Positions 45,867-54,917 of a stretch of DNA of 64,000 nt are shown in pieces. Each line of letters starts with the position of its first letter. Position 1 is the stretch's first letter. The translations under genes were made by a program, and so were the position numbers. The stretch is from Hansschlegelia zhihuaiae (GTDB lineage: Bacteria; Pseudomonadota; Alphaproteobacteria; Rhizobiales; Methylopilaceae), in NCBI RefSeq assembly GCF_004103825.1, contig NZ_RYFI01000005.1, positions 41,550 to 105,549 of the forward strand, read 5' to 3'. The notes under the pieces are model-generated. The model had not been told where the DNA came from. It saw only the letters and a program-made list of their open reading frames with translations, and did no database searches.

Positions 45867-48800
45867 TCACATGATCTGGTTGAAGGCGCTCTCCGGCGCC
45901 GGAAAGTCCGCGTGGTTGCTGGCGCCGCCATTTGTGACGTTGCCGATGAACGGTCCGGGCGTCCCGCTGAAGTTGACCGAGGGGAACGACTTGGTCGTCG
46001 CCTTGATGTGGTTGCCCATGACGATCGCGCTGCGGCCTGTCAGCACCACGGTCGCCTGCTCGTGGGCCTCCAGCCGCCCGGTCTTGTGCATGCAGTAGTT
46101 CTGGTCGAACGACACGCGCTCGAACCGCGCCCGGAAATCGCCTTCGACCTTGCGCTCCGCCACCTCGATCAGCGCCGTCCGCCCCACGCCCGTGAACTCG
46201 TTCGACGCGATCAGCAGCGGGAAGCCGATCGTTAGGGAGCCTTCGGCGAAATCGTAGGAGCGTTCGTAGAGCCCGTCGATCAGGACGGCGCGGTCCTCGC
46301 GCTCGGGATCCCGCTCCAGGAAGTCGGTGTGGACCACGAGGTTGCTCTCCAGCCGCGCCTCCAGAATGGACATTCCGAAAATGCCGACGGTCGTCGGCGC
46401 CTGCAGCTTGTTCTCGGGCCTGACGCCGACATTGACGACCTCGTTGGCCTCGACGTGCCACTCGCCCGCCACCATGACGGCGCCGATCCCGGTCGCGCGC
46501 TCGGCCTCGTAGGACACGTTCGTCAGGCGGTTGGCGATGAAGTCGGCGCGCGCGATCATGCCGATGGCCCCAAGACCGACCTGCGTCGTGTCGTGGATGC
46601 GGTTGCCTTGGACGGCCGGCGCTGCCTCCAGCGCCAGGAACAGGCCGGCGGTCACGGCCGAGACGTCGTTCTCGCTCCACCGGTTCGCGCGGCCGGAGAG
46701 ACCGCCCAACCCGATCGTGACGCCCGCGATCCTGTTGCCGCCGACGAGCGCGTTCTGGACGCGGCTCAGCATCACGCCGAACGTCACGGGCCCGCGCTCG
46801 GGGCGGTCGCCGACCAGCGCGTTGTCCCGGATGGTCGGGCTCCGGGCATCGGTCGCCATGACCCCGCTCGTCGGTCCCTCGAACCGGTTGTCCGCGACCA
46901 CGATTTCTGTCGTCGGCACCCCCGCCTTCTCGCTCTCATATCCGATCTGGACGCCGACCGGCGCGCGGTCGCCCATCTCCTTGAGCTCCGCCTTCACGAC
47001 GTTGCCGCCGATCACGGAGTTCGAGCCCGTCGCCCGGATCGCGACATGGTCCGGCGACCTCACCCAGATCCGGTTGCCCGAGACGACGCTCCGCTCGGCC
47101 GCCGCGTCGATCGCATAGATGCGGTCGGCGTCGCCGCGCTCGATCGGGTCGACCACAATGACATTGTCGAGGATCGCGGAGCCTTCGGCGCCGGAGAACG
47201 GCTCGCCGAACGGATGGGCGTCGTTGATCACGATTCCGAAGGCTGTCTCCTCGATGCGGTTGCCCGAGACGGTCACCGGAGCGCTCGTCCCTTGCGACAG
47301 CACGCCGATCGGAAACAGCTTGCCGTCGCCGCGTCCGCCCGGCCGGATCAGATTTTCGACGAAGACCGGCGCGTCGCAGAACCCCACCGTGCGGATGCCG
47401 ACTTCGACGCTGCGGATGAAGCAGCGCTCGACGCGCAGCCGGTCGGTCCGCAGGACGTCGACGCCGACGACCCGGACCGGGCCCTTGTTCTCCATCCCGC
47501 AGCCGGTCACGGCGACGTCGTCGGCCCCCGCGAGCGACACGACGCCCTCGCCGGACTCGATCGCGCCGCGGAACACGATGCCCTCGACGCGGACGCCGAA
47601 CGCGGCTTCGACGCGCAGCACGCTGTCGCCGTTCGCGAGATCGACGAACACGCCCGGGCTCTCGCCCGTCAGCCGGACGAAAGGCCGTCTGATCACGATC
47701 GTCGCCCGCGGCTGGTGGACACCGGCCTTCAGGCAGACGCAGCCGCCGACATCGGGCAGCGAGTCGATCGCCTGCTGGATGTCCTCGCCGACCGCGACCG
47801 TGACTGCGCAACAGCATTCGTCGTCCGAAGCTTCCGGGGGGCGGCAGTCGGTCGCGACGGGCGACGGGCCGCCGAGCCCAATGACGGCCGCCAGCTGGAC
47901 GTAATGATGTTCGACGCCGCGTGGGGGCGCGGCGTTCAGCTTCTCGACCGAGGCGTCGGCCACCCGGACCGCGAAGACCCAATGATCGAAGTCGCGGAAG
48001 GCCCCGCCCGCGGGATCGAGCGCGAAGCTCACCTGAACGCCGTCCTCGAGGTCGATCGGACCCGCCGCGGTCGCGATCAGGCCGTCGGCGTCGATCGTGT
48101 TGGTCGCCGCGGTCTGGTCCCAGCGCTGGACGCGGGTGTGGCGCGCGACGAGGTCGGCCGGCGTCGCGCCGAACGGGCGACCGGTCGGAAGCGCGCGGTC
48201 GAGCACGATCTCGTTGCGGCTTTCCACGATGTCGATCACCCGCGCCATCTCGCCGGGCTCACCCATCAGCTCGCGATGGTCGTCGGTGATCGTCACCCAG
48301 TCGTCGATGCGGAAGCGCAGCACGGGGTCGCGGCCGATGCGATTGACGGTCAGCGTGGTCTGCGCCCCCGCGACCGCCACGCCGCGCACCACGGAGACGA
48401 TGGAGCCATTGTCGCGGGACCATTTGAACCGCGCGACGCCGAGCGCGCCTCCACTATGGATCTCAACGCGGTAGAGCCGGTTCTCGAGCCCGCGATAGCC
48501 CGCCTTGGGCGGCAGGATGCAAGGGTCCGACAGCGCCGGCGGCGCGACCGCGTCGCTCGAGAGCCGCCCGGCGGAGGAAGGGTCGCCGACGTCGAGCCCG
48601 CAGACCGCGCCGTCGCGACCCTCCACCTTGAGCTGCCAGACCGTCTGGGTGCGGGTCGCCGTGTCGGCGCCGCCGAGCGCGACGTCGAGCAGCGAGGCGT
48701 CCTCCACATAGGTGACCTCCCGCTCCCAGACGTCGAGATAGACGACGGCGTCGCCGGCCGGCAAAGCGGGAGGGTCGGGATAGAAGGGCTGCGCCAGATA

Positions 48801-49100
48801 GCTCGGCGTCTCGCTCGCGAAGGCTTCGCAGAGGAGCCCGTCGACATAGAGTCGGCCGGGCTCGATCGTCAGATCCCCGCCGGGCCCGGCCGCGACGCCG
48901 ATCTTGAAAGCCTCCGGGGTCGTCTCGTAGGGCACGCCGATCGGTCCGAAGACGTCGAGCGACTGTAGGCGCTGGCGGCGCTTGGTGATGTCGACGGACT
49001 CGTTCCAGTCCGAGTCGAGCTGGACGCGGCCCTGCTGCATCAGCACGCCGGACCGCCGCTTCAGCGGATCATGCGTGAAGCGCGTATAGTCTCCGCTCAT
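45867..49100 (-). CDS. DUF6519 protein with C-terminal right-handed beta-helix (predicted eCIS fibre/adhesin)
   Basis: A 1077-residue protein. It opens with MSGDYTRFTHDPLKRRSGVLMQQGRVQLDSDWNE, the DUF6519 signature found in contractile-injection-like loci, and this domain runs to about residue 420 (FKWSRDNGSIVSVV is another family phrase). From about residue 430 to 1000 the sequence shows repeated short turns of the PbH1/NosD beta-helix kind (DIQQAIDSLPDVGGCVCLKAG, then VVSGNRIWVRS, ILDNVIVVD and similar). This looks like a trimeric or stalk-like surface fibre. A CCC triplet lies at 429-431 near the junction. It is encoded next to the baseplate genes, so a receptor-binding role is inferred. 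Confidence 0.8.
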   Translation of the reverse strand: MSGDYTRFTHDPLKRRSGVLMQQGRVQLDSDWNESVDITKRRQRLQSLDVFGPIGVPYETTPEAFKIGVAAGPGGDLTIEPGRLYVDGLLCEAFASETPSYLAQPFYPDPPALPAGDAVVYLDVWEREVTYVEDASLLDVALGGADTATRTQTVWQLKVEGRDGAVCGLDVGDPSSAGRLSSDAVAPPALSDPCILPPKAGYRGLENRLYRVEIHSGGALGVARFKWSRDNGSIVSVVRGVAVAGAQTTLTVNRIGRDPVLRFRIDDWVTITDDHRELMGEPGEMARVIDIVESRNEIVLDRALPTGRPFGATPADLVARHTRVQRWDQTAATNTIDADGLIATAAGPIDLEDGVQVSFALDPAGGAFRDFDHWVFAVRVADASVEKLNAAPPRGVEHHYVQLAAVIGLGGPSPVATDCRPPEASDDECCCAVTVAVGEDIQQAIDSLPDVGGCVCLKAGVHQPRATIVIRRPFVRLTGESPGVFVDLANGDSVLRVEAAFGVRVEGIVFRGAIESGEGVVSLAGADDVAVTGCGMENKGPVRVVGVDVLRTDRLRVERCFIRSVEVGIRTVGFCDAPVFVENLIRPGGRGDGKLFPIGVLSQGTSAPVTVSGNRIEETAFGIVINDAHPFGEPFSGAEGSAILDNVIVVDPIERGDADRIYAIDAAAERSVVSGNRIWVRSPDHVAIRATGSNSVIGGNVVKAELKEMGDRAPVGVQIGYESEKAGVPTTEIVVADNRFEGPTSGVMATDARSPTIRDNALVGDRPERGPVTFGVMLSRVQNALVGGNRIAGVTIGLGGLSGRANRWSENDVSAVTAGLFLALEAAPAVQGNRIHDTTQVGLGAIGMIARADFIANRLTNVSYEAERATGIGAVMVAGEWHVEANEVVNVGVRPENKLQAPTTVGIFGMSILEARLESNLVVHTDFLERDPEREDRAVLIDGLYERSYDFAEGSLTIGFPLLIASNEFTGVGRTALIEVAERKVEGDFRARFERVSFDQNYCMHKTGRLEAHEQATVVLTGRSAIVMGNHIKATTKSFPSVNFSGTPGPFIGNVTNGGASNHADFPAPESAFNQIM

Positions 49101-49122
49101 CGCTTCCTCCCGGGCGCGCCGG

Positions 49123-51375
49123 TCACGTCACGTAGATCAGCCCGGCCTCCAGGCCGAACGGCAAGTATTCGTCGAGCCTCGCCCGGAGATTGGCCTCCCG
49201 CTGCGGCTGCTTGAGGCAGCAGTAGACGCCCATCTCCGAACCGTCCTCGGCCCCGAGCGCGATCTCCTTCGGGCCGCCGAGCGACAGCTGCAGATAGGCC
49301 GGCTGGCCATAGGCCTCGCTGGCGTATTCGGGCTTTACCCGGCGAGCGACACGGGTCGCGATCGCGGCGCGCTGCGGATCGGTCCGCGGGCCCAAGGCCG
49401 CTTCCTCCTCCTCGATCGCCTTGGCGATCGCGAGCGCCGGCTGGCAGCGGTACTGCCGCGGCGCACGGGAGCCGCGCGGGACATAGGAGAAGCGGACGCA
49501 GCCGCGCTGCACGCGCTCGGTCCGCGCCGTCCCATCGAAGATCGTCTCGGTCGCGAAGGCGATCTCCCGGATCCGCGAGGTCCCCCTTAGCGTCGAGCGT
49601 TCGACGTGCAGAGGCGGCCCGGCGCGGCCGGGCGCGCCGGGCGCCGCGATCGCGTCGGTCCCGACCCCGTCGACCACGCTGTCCAGCACGAACAGCCCCT
49701 CCGCATGTTCCGGGACGCGCACCGGGCCGACGATCGAGAATGCGATCTCGAGCCGGAACTCCACATTCGCCGGATCACCCGACGCGCTGGTCTCCGCGAC
49801 CGATATGGAGGGTGGATCGGCCGCAGGCGGAGCATCGTCGAAGATCGAGGCGCCCGGAACCAGCGTCGTGTGGATCAGCCTCAGGCGCCTGAGGTCGCCC
49901 GCGACCTCCACCACCCCCTCGACGAGCAGGCCCCCCAGCGTGACGCTGGCGCCCGGATGATCGCCGGTGACGGTCAGCGGCCCCGCAAGCATCAGATGCG
50001 GGCGGAAGCCGTCGGCCGCCTCGATCGCCAGGAAGCGGTCGTCGGCGGGCTCGATCGAGATCGCCTCGGCGTAGCTGCGATTGTCGCGGATGCGGATGAT
50101 CGCGTTCGGCTTGCCCGCTGCGGTCCAAGCGCCGAGCGCAGCGCCGATCGTCGCGTGGACGCCGGGCGCGCCCGAGCCGTCGACCAGATAGACCTCGCGG
50201 GCGAGAGCGCGCCGGGTCAGCCAGGCCCGCCTTCCATAGGGGCCGCCGCCGAGCTCGGCCGGGAAACCGTAATGACAGGAGACCTGCACCCGCTGCGCCG
50301 GCAGGAGCGCCGGCCCGAGCGTCAGCCGCCCGCGCGCGACGTCGATCGCGACGAAATCCGTCGCCGGCGCGCTCCAGGTCGACAGGTCGCGACACACGAT
50401 CCGGTCGGCGGGCGCCGGCGTCGCGTCGACCACGACCGAAAAGCTCGGATGCGGCGCCGCCGGCGTCGGCGGACTGGCGTCGAACGGGCCGTAGAGCTCG
50501 CTGAAGCCCGGTCGCGGCGCGGGCAGCGCGCGATAGGCCCTGAGATCCTCGAAGAACAGCGCCGGGCGGACGGCTTGCGGCACGTGCAGCTCGGTCGCGA
50601 GCCCCGTCTCGTCGCCTTCCGGGCGCCGGCGGCTGAACAGGGGGGCGGACTGGCCGAGCGGCGAGAAGAAATAGCGGAAGTCGCCGGCGGCCCCGAGACG
50701 GCGGGCGTCAGACGTCTCGACCGGATAGGCGCCAAGCCGCCACAGGAAGAACCCGACGTTGCGGATGTTGTGCCAGCCCTCCATGCGCCCGACAGGACGC
50801 ACGTCGACCGTGTGGGCGATATGGTCGAAGGCCCGGTCGAGCCGGTCCATCGCTTCGACCGAGCGGATGTCCGGCGTGCGGACCGCCTGAGGCCGCTGGT
50901 GGTTGCGGAGCCACTGCGTCCAGCCCAGCAGTTCGAAGAACTCGACGACATGCGCCGACCAGCCGGTGACGTCGCGCGCGAGCTCCTCCAGCATCGGCGC
51001 CGTGCCCTTGCGGCGGCGGTAGTAGATCGTCTTGGCGACGTCGGCGCGGGTGCGGAGCGCGATGGCGGGCTTGAGGCGCGGTCCTTCGAGTTCCGGGAAC
51101 AGCTCCTCTGCCGTGTCGCCGTCGGCGACCCGCGACTCGTCGAACAGCGGCGTCGCGCCGACGAGGTCGCCGATATAGGGCACCACCCACGGCTCGCAGG
51201 TCTCGATGAAGGCGTTGGCGCCGAGCTGCGCGATGCTGGCCTCGACCCGGTCCGCCTCGGCCTCGACGATGGCGAGCAGCGTCTTGAGCGCCTCGCCGCT
51301 GACGGCGTCCTGCTCGCGGATATAGGCGGGCAGCAGATGGTAGAGCTTGTCTTCGTCGCGGTTCGAATAGGCCAT
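49123..51375 (-). CDS. Tail protein I-like baseplate protein fused to a beta-helix-like region
   Basis: A 750-residue protein. The N-terminal region (YHLLPAYIREQDAVSGEALKTLLAIVEAEADRVEASI, then WVVPYIGDLVGATPL and ALRTRADVAKTIYYRRRKGTAPMLEELARDVTGW) matches the phage P2 gpI family, baseplate proteins that attach fibres. The middle region is long and unassigned. The C-terminal third has strand-turn repeats (VTGDHPGASVTLGGLLVEGVVEV, LRLIHTTLVPG, LFVLDSVVDGVG) and a GCVRFSYVPRGS..RQYRCQP segment, suggesting a pectin-lyase-like fold. It overlaps the preceding baseplate gene by 1 base. Confidence 0.75.
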   Translation of the reverse strand: MAYSNRDEDKLYHLLPAYIREQDAVSGEALKTLLAIVEAEADRVEASIAQLGANAFIETCEPWVVPYIGDLVGATPLFDESRVADGDTAEELFPELEGPRLKPAIALRTRADVAKTIYYRRRKGTAPMLEELARDVTGWSAHVVEFFELLGWTQWLRNHQRPQAVRTPDIRSVEAMDRLDRAFDHIAHTVDVRPVGRMEGWHNIRNVGFFLWRLGAYPVETSDARRLGAAGDFRYFFSPLGQSAPLFSRRRPEGDETGLATELHVPQAVRPALFFEDLRAYRALPAPRPGFSELYGPFDASPPTPAAPHPSFSVVVDATPAPADRIVCRDLSTWSAPATDFVAIDVARGRLTLGPALLPAQRVQVSCHYGFPAELGGGPYGRRAWLTRRALAREVYLVDGSGAPGVHATIGAALGAWTAAGKPNAIIRIRDNRSYAEAISIEPADDRFLAIEAADGFRPHLMLAGPLTVTGDHPGASVTLGGLLVEGVVEVAGDLRRLRLIHTTLVPGASIFDDAPPAADPPSISVAETSASGDPANVEFRLEIAFSIVGPVRVPEHAEGLFVLDSVVDGVGTDAIAAPGAPGRAGPPLHVERSTLRGTSRIREIAFATETIFDGTARTERVQRGCVRFSYVPRGSRAPRQYRCQPALAIAKAIEEEEAALGPRTDPQRAAIATRVARRVKPEYASEAYGQPAYLQLSLGGPKEIALGAEDGSEMGVYCCLKQPQREANLRARLDEYLPFGLEAGLIYVT

Positions 51376-54300
51376 CAGAACGCCTCCGCGATCGAAAGCT
51401 CGACGTCCTCGGCAGGATCGAGGATCGCGGCCTGTTCGGCGGCGAGCGCGGGCGGCGCGGCGCCCGACGGAACGCCCGCGAGGGCGAAGCGGTCGAGCTG
51501 GCTCAGGTCCGTCGGGAACGGCCGCGCGGGATAGACGCGGATATGCGGCTGGACCGGGTCCGTGGTGACCGAACGCACCTCGCGCTCGACGCCGGTGAGA
51601 GTGGCGTAGCCCTTCAGATGGAACAGGTCGACGTCGACCGCGGACACGCCCTCCACGCTTTGAAGCTCGGCGTAGACGCCGCTCGCATGCACCGCGGCGC
51701 CGAGCGGCTGCGCCTCGAACGCGTAGGCCTCGAGGATGCGGGCCCGGGCGCGGGCCAGGACGTCGTCGACCTCGAAGATCGGATCGCGCAGCAGCCTGGC
51801 GCGGATCACGACCGGAATGCGGGTGAGGTTGGAGAGCGCGAGCGGTCGGTTCGGATCGCGGACGGAGTCCAGCGAGGCGTGGAGGTCGTCGAGCGCGATC
51901 GCTGACAGCGGGGCGCCGTCGGCGCCCGCGACGGTCAGATGGACGACCCGCTGCAGATCGAACCAGACCCAGGTGGCGAACGCCCGCGCCACCAGTCCGG
52001 ACGCCGTGGCGACGTCCTCGAAGTCCTTCAGCGACACGGCGCGGCCGAAGGTCTTCACGGAAGCCGGCGCGCCCAGCCGCGCGTCGTCCCGTGTCTCGGG
52101 GTCCGCCCCGCCGTCCGACGGCAGCGGGTTCTCAACGGCGCGAAGGCCGACTGGTCGCTCCAGCGGGATCGCGAGCTGGCCGGCCGTCATCCGGCCCTCG
52201 AGGCCGAGCCCGCAGCGGTAGCGCGTCGCGACGTTGAGCGCGCCGGATTTGAGGCGCGCGCCTGTCCGGCCGTCGCCGAACGTCACGCTGGTCTTGCCGG
52301 CGTCGTCCTGACGGAGCGCATAGACGCGGTCGGTCGGAGCGCGGCCATAGAGGCTCGGGACCGGCCGCCACAATTCGCCGTTGACCCGCAGCTCGATGAC
52401 CGGTTCGCCGGAGACGCTTTTGCGCGACGGCAGATGGGTCAGCGGGCTCTTCGAGAGAACGAAGCTCTGGAAGGTCCTGGTGGCGTCGCCCGAGCCGATA
52501 GGCTCGAGCGCCGGCGAGCCGTCCGGGCCGGCGCCCTTCGGTTGTGACTCGCCATGGCTCGCGGCGGCGACGTTGCCGAGCATCCGGACGTCGCCGTCGA
52601 GCCGGCCGACCGGCGGCGCAAAGTCGACCAGCAGGTGGTCGGGCGGATCGCCCGGGGTCGCTGCCGCCTCGACGCGCCTCGTGACCTGCGCGATATGGCG
52701 AATGGCGCCGGCTTGCAGAATCAGGCGCCGGTCCTTCGCGATCTCCTCGAGACCTTCGCGGCCGTCGCCGAGTGGAACGGCGAGGCGGCCGCCCTGGAGC
52801 GGGATCGGATAGGCGAAGCCCCGGAACGCGACGTCCGGGCGGGACAGCCGGAAGATGCGGGCGGTCCGGCGGTCGAAGATCTCGCCGAGCCCGAATCCCA
52901 TCGGCTGGAAAGCCGACCAGCCTGTGCCGGAGAACGAGGCGACGGACGCGCCGCCGTCGCCGTCGCGGCAGAACACGCGCAACACGCCGTCGCGGGTCGA
53001 GGCCGACGGATCGGAGGTCAGGGTCCCGCCGATGCGGCTCCATTGTCCCCAGACCGCGCCGACCCGCCTTATGCTCCAGAGCGCGCCGTCGCGGCCGCGG
53101 GCGAACAGGAACACCATACCGGGCAGCGCCGCGGCCGAGACCTCGCCCTCGACCGCGCCGCCGAGGTCGAGCCAGTCGGACCAGGTGGTTCCGTCGAAGC
53201 GGCGGCTGCGAAGGCGGCCGTCGTCGCCTGCGACGAAGATCTCGGGGCGGCCCGGCGCCGGGGACACGAGCGCCGGCGTCGCGGCCGCGACGCCGGCGAG
53301 CGACCTGAAGCCGCTCCAGACGCCTCCGACGCGCGAGGCGTGCATCACCGAGCGGTCCGCGCCGCGCAGCACGACGTCGACGCGCGTGCCGTCGAAGCTC
53401 GAGATCGCGACCGGCGACGTCGCCGCCGCGGGCACGGTCTCGTCCACCAGGACGCCGGCCGCCCCGACCTGCAGCACCCGCGCCGCGCCGAACGGCGTCG
53501 TGACCGCGACCAGCGCCTCAGCGCCGGGAAGATCGACCGCGGCCGGGCGCGTCGCGGCGTCGACGCCGAGGTCCGCGGTCGTCCAGCCGGCCCCGCGGAA
53601 CGCCGCGAACAGGCGGCCCGACGCGTTCCGGTAATAGAGATCGAGGCCATGAGGCCCGGACCCGACGACCGTAGGCTCTTCCATGAGATGCGTCGTCGCC
53701 CCCGGCCAGACCGCCTCAGTCTGCGAACCGCCGCCGCGGGCGAAAAGGCTCAAGGTCCCGGCGCCGGTCATGGCGGCGACGCGCAACGCGCCGGGCGGCG
53801 AGCCGCCTTCCGGAGGAACTGGGACCGGGCGGCCAAGGATCGTCTGCCGCAGCGAGACATGGGTGACGGCGTCCTCGAGCGGACCGACCGGATCGGCCAT
53901 GCGGTCGTCGGTCGAGGTCACGGCCGCGGTCATGAGGCGCGGCCCCTTGAGGGCGCCGGCCCCCTGGTCGACGAGCAGATGGTCGCCGGCCTTCACGTCG
54001 TCGTAGCGGGCGTCGAGCGGATAGGCCGTGAGGCCGCCGGGGAGGCCGGCCGAGACGGTCACGGTCTTCCACCGCTCATGCGGCGGCGTCGTCGGATTGG
54101 TGTCGAAGACGTTGGTCTTGGTCGGAGCGTTGTAGCCGAAGAAGCGCAGCCGCCTGTCGATCCGCGCGGCGCGCGCGAGACCGGGCCTCAGGCCCAGCGC
54201 CTGCATCGGCGGATCGAAGACGAGGCCGACGCCGTCGCTCTGGCGGCGAAGCTCGGCGACGGTCTTTTCCTCGATGGCCTCGAGGCCGAACACGACCAGC

Positions 54301-54917
54301 CGGTCGCCGATCGAGAGCGGCTCCGGCCGGGCGGTGATGACGCCGCCCGTGGAGCCGCGCGCGAAGGCGTTGAAGGGGGTGGGCGGACTGTGGACCGCGG
54401 CCGCGTTGAGGCGCGCATGCGCGACGAGCGGCTCGGTCGTCTCATAGGTCTGGGCCCGCTGGTCCTGGGCCGGCATGCTCATGACCGGCAGGCCCCGGCG
54501 CACCCGGGTGCGGGCGCCGTCGTCGAGCGTGAAGGCGAGCAGCGCGGTCGCGGCGAGGCCGGGCCGCGGCCGGTAGCCCAGCAGCGCGACCAGCTTGACG
54601 ACGGAGTCGCGTTCGCGCGCCGTGCGCAGGAAGATCTCGTTCGCGATGCGTTCGTTGTAGAAGCAGAGAACGTCCGCGAGCGCGGCGAACTGCTCGAGGA
54701 ACGAGATCGCGTAGTCGTCGCTCTCGCGGGTCGTGAGAGCGCTCAGCCGCGCGTCCTCCGTGATCCGCTCCAGCATCGCCCGCCGGAAGGTCCCGAAGGT
54801 CCCGATCCGATAGGCGAGCGTCGACAGGCCCGGACGGTTGAGGATGGTGTCGGGACGGTCCGCGGCTCCGCCCGCGCAGCAGCCGCAGAACGCCGGGGCC
54901 GGGACGGACGCCATCAC
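51375..54917 (-). CDS. Putative baseplate assembly protein (Afp12/gp6-like) with inserted lectin-like beta-propeller
   Basis: A 1180-residue protein. Residues about 25-370 and 680-1180 have the baseplate wedge look (DDYAISFLEQFAALADVLCFYNERIANEIFLRTA; VKLVALLGYRPRPG; later APASVKTFGRAVSLKDFEDVA). Between them, about residues 375-680, lie five or more repeats such as DGRLRSRRFDGTTWSDWLDLGG, DGALWSIRRVGAVWGQWSRIGG and LYYRNASGRLFAAFRGAGW, the pattern of PLL-type carbohydrate-binding propellers. The insertion enlarges a protein normally near 800-1000 residues. The N terminus has a CGCC motif. It overlaps the upstream baseplate gene by 4 bases. Confidence 0.8.
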   Translation of the reverse strand: MMASVPAPAFCGCCAGGAADRPDTILNRPGLSTLAYRIGTFGTFRRAMLERITEDARLSALTTRESDDYAISFLEQFAALADVLCFYNERIANEIFLRTARERDSVVKLVALLGYRPRPGLAATALLAFTLDDGARTRVRRGLPVMSMPAQDQRAQTYETTEPLVAHARLNAAAVHSPPTPFNAFARGSTGGVITARPEPLSIGDRLVVFGLEAIEEKTVAELRRQSDGVGLVFDPPMQALGLRPGLARAARIDRRLRFFGYNAPTKTNVFDTNPTTPPHERWKTVTVSAGLPGGLTAYPLDARYDDVKAGDHLLVDQGAGALKGPRLMTAAVTSTDDRMADPVGPLEDAVTHVSLRQTILGRPVPVPPEGGSPPGALRVAAMTGAGTLSLFARGGGSQTEAVWPGATTHLMEEPTVVGSGPHGLDLYYRNASGRLFAAFRGAGWTTADLGVDAATRPAAVDLPGAEALVAVTTPFGAARVLQVGAAGVLVDETVPAAATSPVAISSFDGTRVDVVLRGADRSVMHASRVGGVWSGFRSLAGVAAATPALVSPAPGRPEIFVAGDDGRLRSRRFDGTTWSDWLDLGGAVEGEVSAAALPGMVFLFARGRDGALWSIRRVGAVWGQWSRIGGTLTSDPSASTRDGVLRVFCRDGDGGASVASFSGTGWSAFQPMGFGLGEIFDRRTARIFRLSRPDVAFRGFAYPIPLQGGRLAVPLGDGREGLEEIAKDRRLILQAGAIRHIAQVTRRVEAAATPGDPPDHLLVDFAPPVGRLDGDVRMLGNVAAASHGESQPKGAGPDGSPALEPIGSGDATRTFQSFVLSKSPLTHLPSRKSVSGEPVIELRVNGELWRPVPSLYGRAPTDRVYALRQDDAGKTSVTFGDGRTGARLKSGALNVATRYRCGLGLEGRMTAGQLAIPLERPVGLRAVENPLPSDGGADPETRDDARLGAPASVKTFGRAVSLKDFEDVATASGLVARAFATWVWFDLQRVVHLTVAGADGAPLSAIALDDLHASLDSVRDPNRPLALSNLTRIPVVIRARLLRDPIFEVDDVLARARARILEAYAFEAQPLGAAVHASGVYAELQSVEGVSAVDVDLFHLKGYATLTGVEREVRSVTTDPVQPHIRVYPARPFPTDLSQLDRFALAGVPSGAAPPALAAEQAAILDPAEDVELSIAEAF

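Noticed and set aside
46329-48968. 879-codon plus-strand open frame opposite the DUF6519 gene
   Set aside because: Composition (Asp, Arg, His, Val, Ala) and lack of motifs are typical of an antisense shadow; the minus-strand protein has clear family signals.
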